Below are positions 50,171 through 52,783 of a DNA stretch of 52,783 bases, piece by piece. Made by a program: the position numbers and the translations under genes. A model generated the notes under the pieces. It had not been told where the DNA came from, ran no database searches, and was given only the letters and a program-made list of their open reading frames with translations. The stretch is from JAVBQG01 sp031549185 (GTDB lineage Bacteria > Synergistota > Synergistia > Synergistales > Synergistaceae). Location: assembly GCA_031549185.1 (NCBI GenBank), contig JAVBQG010000032.1, forward strand, positions 1-52,783, read 5' to 3'. The first letter of the stretch is position 1; each line of letters starts with the position of its first letter.

Positions 50171-50180
50171 GAAATATTTT
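50171..50180. promoter_or_regulatory. GAAATATTTT, candidate regulator site 2
   Basis: Matches site 1 at nine of ten positions; preceded by TGAAA. About 80 bases upstream of the -35 of the RpiR gene promoter. Confidence 0.35.
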
Positions 50181-50259
50181 CCCAAGTATTTACGCGTTAA
50201 GAAATCGCGAACCAAACCCAAATTCCCCGCGTTGTAAACGCAAGTTTAAAAACTGCGCC

Positions 50260-50288
50260 TTGAAACATTGGGCCAATTAAAATATACT
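50260..50288 (+). promoter_or_regulatory. Sigma-70-type promoter of the RpiR gene
   Basis: TTGAAA (50260-50265), 17 bases, TATACT (50283-50288). Five of six matches in each hexamer. The predicted start near 50295 leaves a leader of about 55 bases. Confidence 0.65.
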
Positions 50289-50349
50289 TCAGTACGCATA
50301 GCGAATGCATCGACGGAGGCAAACCCGTCAGGAATCTTGGTGACCGATT

Positions 50350-51261
50350 TTGACGATAGAAAATGAAAATAAAGGGTTGTTATATGTAATCGGGGAACAC
50401 GTCAGCTTATTTTCGCCCAAGCAACGAATGCTCGCGAAATATGTAATCGACAATTATCTCGATCTTGCGTATTTCACGATTTCCGAGCTTGCGCAAAACG
50501 CAGAGGTTAGCGAGACGACGGTCGTCAGATTCGTGTACGCACTCGGGTTCGACAGCTTCGCAGCATTTATGGGGGCGCTTCGCTCTGAAATCGAAAGCGC
50601 GAAAATAATGCCGTCGGTGACGATGAGCAGACACGCCTGGGAAAACGCGCAGTACGAATTTCCCCGAGACGCAATGCGTGCGATATTTACGCTGGAGATG
50701 TCCGTCATCGAGGAACTGCTGGCCCAGACGCCCGAGGACCTCTTCCAGAGAGCCGTCGACGCGATCGCGTCCGCGTCGCAACTCATCATCGTCGGATGTA
50801 GCGCAAACAAGTGCCTCACGCAGGCAGCCTTTTTCGCCTTCAAAATATTGAGGCCCAACGTGCGCCTCATCGAGAACCTCGACCTGTCGACAAAAGATCT
50901 GGCCGGGGAGATTCCTCCGCATGCGACGTGCATGGTATTTACCACCCCTCGCTACCCCAGAGAGACACAGTCGATCCTCGAGTGCATCAAGAGCGGAGAG
51001 CACAAGCCCTTCGTCATCGGCGTGACGAATTCTTTTCTGTCTCCCCTGGCCGCTTATTCCGATATCATCCTTCAGGTCCCCGAAAAATACGTCATGTTCA
51101 TCGACACCAACGCGGCGTACATGGCACTCATACACGCCTTGGCCTTTGGCGTGTGCATCAAAGATCGCGAATACTCAAAAAAACGAATCGATGAATACGA
51201 CGCCTACGTAAAAAAATATAATTTTTACGTCCTGGACAACCTCGACCTGATCAAGTTTTAA
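50350..51261 (+). CDS. RpiR-family transcriptional regulator (HTH plus SIS domain)
   Basis: 303 residues. HTH_6 at about 15-80 (LAYFTISELAQNAEVSETTV, RFVYALGFDSFAAFM) and SIS at about 125-260 (QLIIVGCSANKCLTQAAFFA, ILQVPEKYVMFIDTNAA). TTG start, with GGTGA six bases before; no better start is in frame. Divergent from the symporter/oxidase operon and followed by the ornithine-cyclodeaminase-like gene, it is the likely local regulator. RpiR proteins usually sense phosphosugars, but amino-acid-linked members are known, so the effector is open. Confidence 0.86.
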   Translation: MTIENENKGLLYVIGEHVSLFSPKQRMLAKYVIDNYLDLAYFTISELAQNAEVSETTVVRFVYALGFDSFAAFMGALRSEIESAKIMPSVTMSRHAWENAQYEFPRDAMRAIFTLEMSVIEELLAQTPEDLFQRAVDAIASASQLIIVGCSANKCLTQAAFFAFKILRPNVRLIENLDLSTKDLAGEIPPHATCMVFTTPRYPRETQSILECIKSGEHKPFVIGVTNSFLSPLAAYSDIILQVPEKYVMFIDTNAAYMALIHALAFGVCIKDREYSKKRIDEYDAYVKKYNFYVLDNLDLIKF

Positions 51262-51277
51262 CGTTTAAAAGACCGGC

Positions 51278-51430
51278 CTACAGCTCGTACCGTCTTCCGA
51301 TGCGCTCCAGCGCCTCCGCCCATGTGTCGTACGCGCCCGCGTCCCGCATGATTTTCAGGCCGAGTTCGTTCGCGCCGCCGGCGCCTTGCCCCTCGTTCGC
51401 TTTCCAGTGAACTTTATAGCCTTTTTCGAT
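51278..51430 (-). pseudogene. C-terminal gene remnant, unidentified
   Basis: A 50-codon frame without a usable start: IEKGYKVHWKANEGQGAGGA, then NELGLKIMRDAGAYDTWAEA and LERIGRRYEL before TAG. GC-rich with coding-like composition, bounded upstream by a TAA and an abrupt change to AT-rich sequence at about 51430. It looks like the end of a degraded enzyme gene. I cannot name the family. Confidence 0.4.
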
Positions 51431-51530
51431 TTAATTTTCTTTAATTTCACATTAAAACACAGAAAAATTGCAAATAATCATGATCATTTGTAAAATCAAC
51501 AAGCGATCGGAAGGTTTTCATTTCACCATC

Positions 51531-51559
51531 TTGAAATATATAATTCACTGTTATATGAT
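51531..51559 (+). promoter_or_regulatory. Sigma-70-type promoter of the ornithine-cyclodeaminase-like gene
   Basis: TTGAAA (51531-51536), 17 bases, TATGAT (51554-51559); strong matches with ideal spacing. Predicted start near 51566, leader about 59 bases. The -35 overlaps GAAATATATAATTC (51533-51546), similar to the palindromes in the 49.9-50.3 kb region. A near-palindrome AAATAATCATGATCATTT lies upstream at about 51472-51489. Confidence 0.7.
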
Positions 51560-51624
51560 TGAAGAAAGAAAAATTTTTGCCAAATGCAACATAAATTCAG
51601 ATGCGTATCGAGGAGGAGTTCACC

Positions 51625-52749
51625 ATGGCAACACAGGCAGTCAAAACATTGCTTCTTTCGCAGGCGGAGCTGATCGAAGCGGGCGTCATGGACATGAAGA
51701 AATGCGTGGATACGATCGAGGATGTCTTCTCTCTGCTCGGCAAGGGAGACTACCTCATGGGCGGACCGCTCGAGAACGAGCACGGACAGATGATCTTCTT
51801 CCCGAAGGAAAAGCGCTTCCCCGGCATGCCGGTCACGGGACCCGATCGCCGCTTCATGGCGATGATCGCCTATCTCGGCGGCAAGTACAACATCTGTGGC
51901 GAAAAGTGGTACGGCTCGAACGCAGCGAACACGAAGCGAGGGCTTCCCCGCTCGGTCCTGACGACGATCCTGAACGACGCGGACACGGGCATCCCCTTCA
52001 CGATCATGTCCGGCAACCTCATCAGCGCGATGCGCACCGGCGCCGTGCCGGGCGTCGCCGCACGCCACCTGGCGCGCAAGGGCTCGAAATGCGTCGGCGT
52101 CATCGGCGGAGGCGTCATCAACAAGGCCTGCCTGCTCGCCATCAAGACGGCCGTTCCCACGATCGAGGAGGCCTATCTCTACGACGTCATGCCGGACAAG
52201 GGCAAGGAGTGGGCGAAGGAGCAGTCCGAGAAACTCGGGATCAAAGTGACCTTCGTCGACACGATCGAAGCCGCCGTGCGCCCGGCCGACGTCGTCACGA
52301 TCGCCACGTCGGGTGACGCCTTCCCGCGCATCGAGACCGCGTGGATCAAGAAGGGCTGCCTCGTGACCTTCACGGGCGACGCGGACCTCGACGTCGATGC
52401 CTTCTCGAAGAACCGCGTCATCGCCGACAACTGGAAGATGCACGAGGCGTTCATCATGGACGGCAAGGAGCACCCGGACGGAATCGAAGCGGTGTCGGTC
52501 GTTGCGCCTTCGTATCACCTTCTCACGTATATCGTCGATGGCAAATACGACCCGAGCGTCATCGACAGCCTCGGCGACATCGTCTGCGGCAAGACGAAGG
52601 GGCGCAAGAGCGACGACGAGATCATCATGTTCGTTACGGGCGGCATGCCGGTGCACGACATCGCATGGGGCAAGGAGCTCTACGATACGGCGGTGAAAAA
52701 GGGGCTCGGCACGGAATACGTCTTCTTCGACGAGGCGTACTGGAGATAA
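51625..52749 (+). CDS. Ornithine cyclodeaminase/mu-crystallin family protein ('tyramine oxidase subunit B' type)
   Basis: 374 residues. LLLSQAELIEAGVMDMKKCV at the start, GEKWYGSNAANTKRGLPRSV near 93, GNLISAMRTGAVPGVAARHL near 130, and the NAD-binding CVGVIGGGVINKACLLAI near 153. The sequence matches the roughly 370-residue group annotated in databases as tyramine oxidase subunit B, a label with little direct evidence. Family chemistry includes ornithine to proline conversion and reduction of pyrroline carboxylates, both NAD(P)-linked, which fits an imino-acid context. ATG with GGAGGAG six bases upstream; a frame extension to 51601 lacks such a site. The last 34 bases of the window hold nothing recognisable. 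Confidence 0.85.
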   Translation: MATQAVKTLLLSQAELIEAGVMDMKKCVDTIEDVFSLLGKGDYLMGGPLENEHGQMIFFPKEKRFPGMPVTGPDRRFMAMIAYLGGKYNICGEKWYGSNAANTKRGLPRSVLTTILNDADTGIPFTIMSGNLISAMRTGAVPGVAARHLARKGSKCVGVIGGGVINKACLLAIKTAVPTIEEAYLYDVMPDKGKEWAKEQSEKLGIKVTFVDTIEAAVRPADVVTIATSGDAFPRIETAWIKKGCLVTFTGDADLDVDAFSKNRVIADNWKMHEAFIMDGKEHPDGIEAVSVVAPSYHLLTYIVDGKYDPSVIDSLGDIVCGKTKGRKSDDEIIMFVTGGMPVHDIAWGKELYDTAVKKGLGTEYVFFDEAYWR

Positions 52750-52783
52750 AACGCTCTACGCGGAGGCCCGAAGGCGGCAACAA

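Larger units (their letters stand above)
49881..50349. promoter_or_regulatory. Divergent AT-rich control region between symporter operon and RpiR gene
   Basis: 469 bases without a gene and clearly AT-richer than the flanks. It contains promoters for both sides, two GAAATAT-type palindromes, and TTTACGCGTTAAG/GTTGTAAACGC segments near 50190 and 50231 that could be further protein sites. No RNA gene or ORF of note. The arrangement is what is expected for local control by the RpiR protein, but binding is not shown. Confidence 0.6.

Overview
This 52.8 kb window is chromosomal DNA, mostly GC-rich, from a diderm anaerobe that I would place in the Synergistota (moderate confidence). The reasons are an outer-membrane-type protein with a mature N-terminal SLH domain, amino-acid oxidation genes of the Fe-S/flavin type, an ornithine-cyclodeaminase relative of the 'tyramine oxidase subunit B' group, many GTG/TTG starts and tight ATGA-overlapping operons. 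Negativicutes share the SLH feature and remain possible. I found no rRNA, tRNA, CRISPR array or intact insertion sequence.

Layout. 0-5 kb: the truncated 5' end of an SLH protein gene, two tandem membrane-anchored peptidoglycan-binding-like paralogues, a membrane/spermidine-synthase fusion, an orphan VbhA-type antitoxin and thpR. 4.5-7.7 kb: small envelope genes, a SYLF protein, an MgtC-like protein, a small haem-b-like membrane protein and a decayed Fic gene. 7.7-12.7 kb (minus strand): a CobB-like protein without its catalytic Cys, an M20D amidohydrolase, an acyl-CoA-synthetase-like enzyme and nudC. 12.9-18.5 kb: a PEP-synthase-like ATP-grasp protein, a 46-residue membrane protein, a chemoreceptor, cobO and an unknown secreted protein. 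Two related ~90 bp structured intergenic elements lie at 12.8 and 16.7 kb.

18.8-37.8 kb is a surface-glycan locus in two convergent arms. The plus arm (19.2-24.7 kb) encodes a sugar aminotransferase, an initiating phosphoglycosyl transferase, a free-standing acyl carrier protein, a PglD-like acyltransferase, an FkbH-type HAD protein and a glycosyltransferase. Together they suggest decoration of an amino sugar with a glyceryl group carried on the ACP. The minus arm (37.8-24.7 kb) encodes rfbF-rfbG-rfbH, an SDR epimerase/reductase, an FkbM methyltransferase, a split transketolase, glycosyltransferases and an asparagine-synthetase homologue lacking its glutaminase nucleophile. It looks like a pathway to a CDP-linked 3-deoxy or branched sugar. 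Much of this arm, especially 30-37.8 kb, is visibly AT-richer than its surroundings.

37.8-44.8 kb: ppk with a CHAD-domain partner, a TIGR02757-type protein with no ordinary start codon, a flavoprotein reductase, ferritin, an RpiR-family regulator and an Fe-S protein related to epoxyqueuosine reductase. Ferritin and the regulator share a PerR/Fur-like box. 44.9-52.7 kb: a six-gene operon for uptake and oxidation of an imino or amino acid (symporter, two flavoprotein subunits, three Fe-S proteins), a divergent RpiR regulator, and the ornithine-cyclodeaminase relative. Recognisable sigma-70-type promoters precede the last two, and GAAATAT-containing palindromes in both intergenic regions suggest a small regulon.
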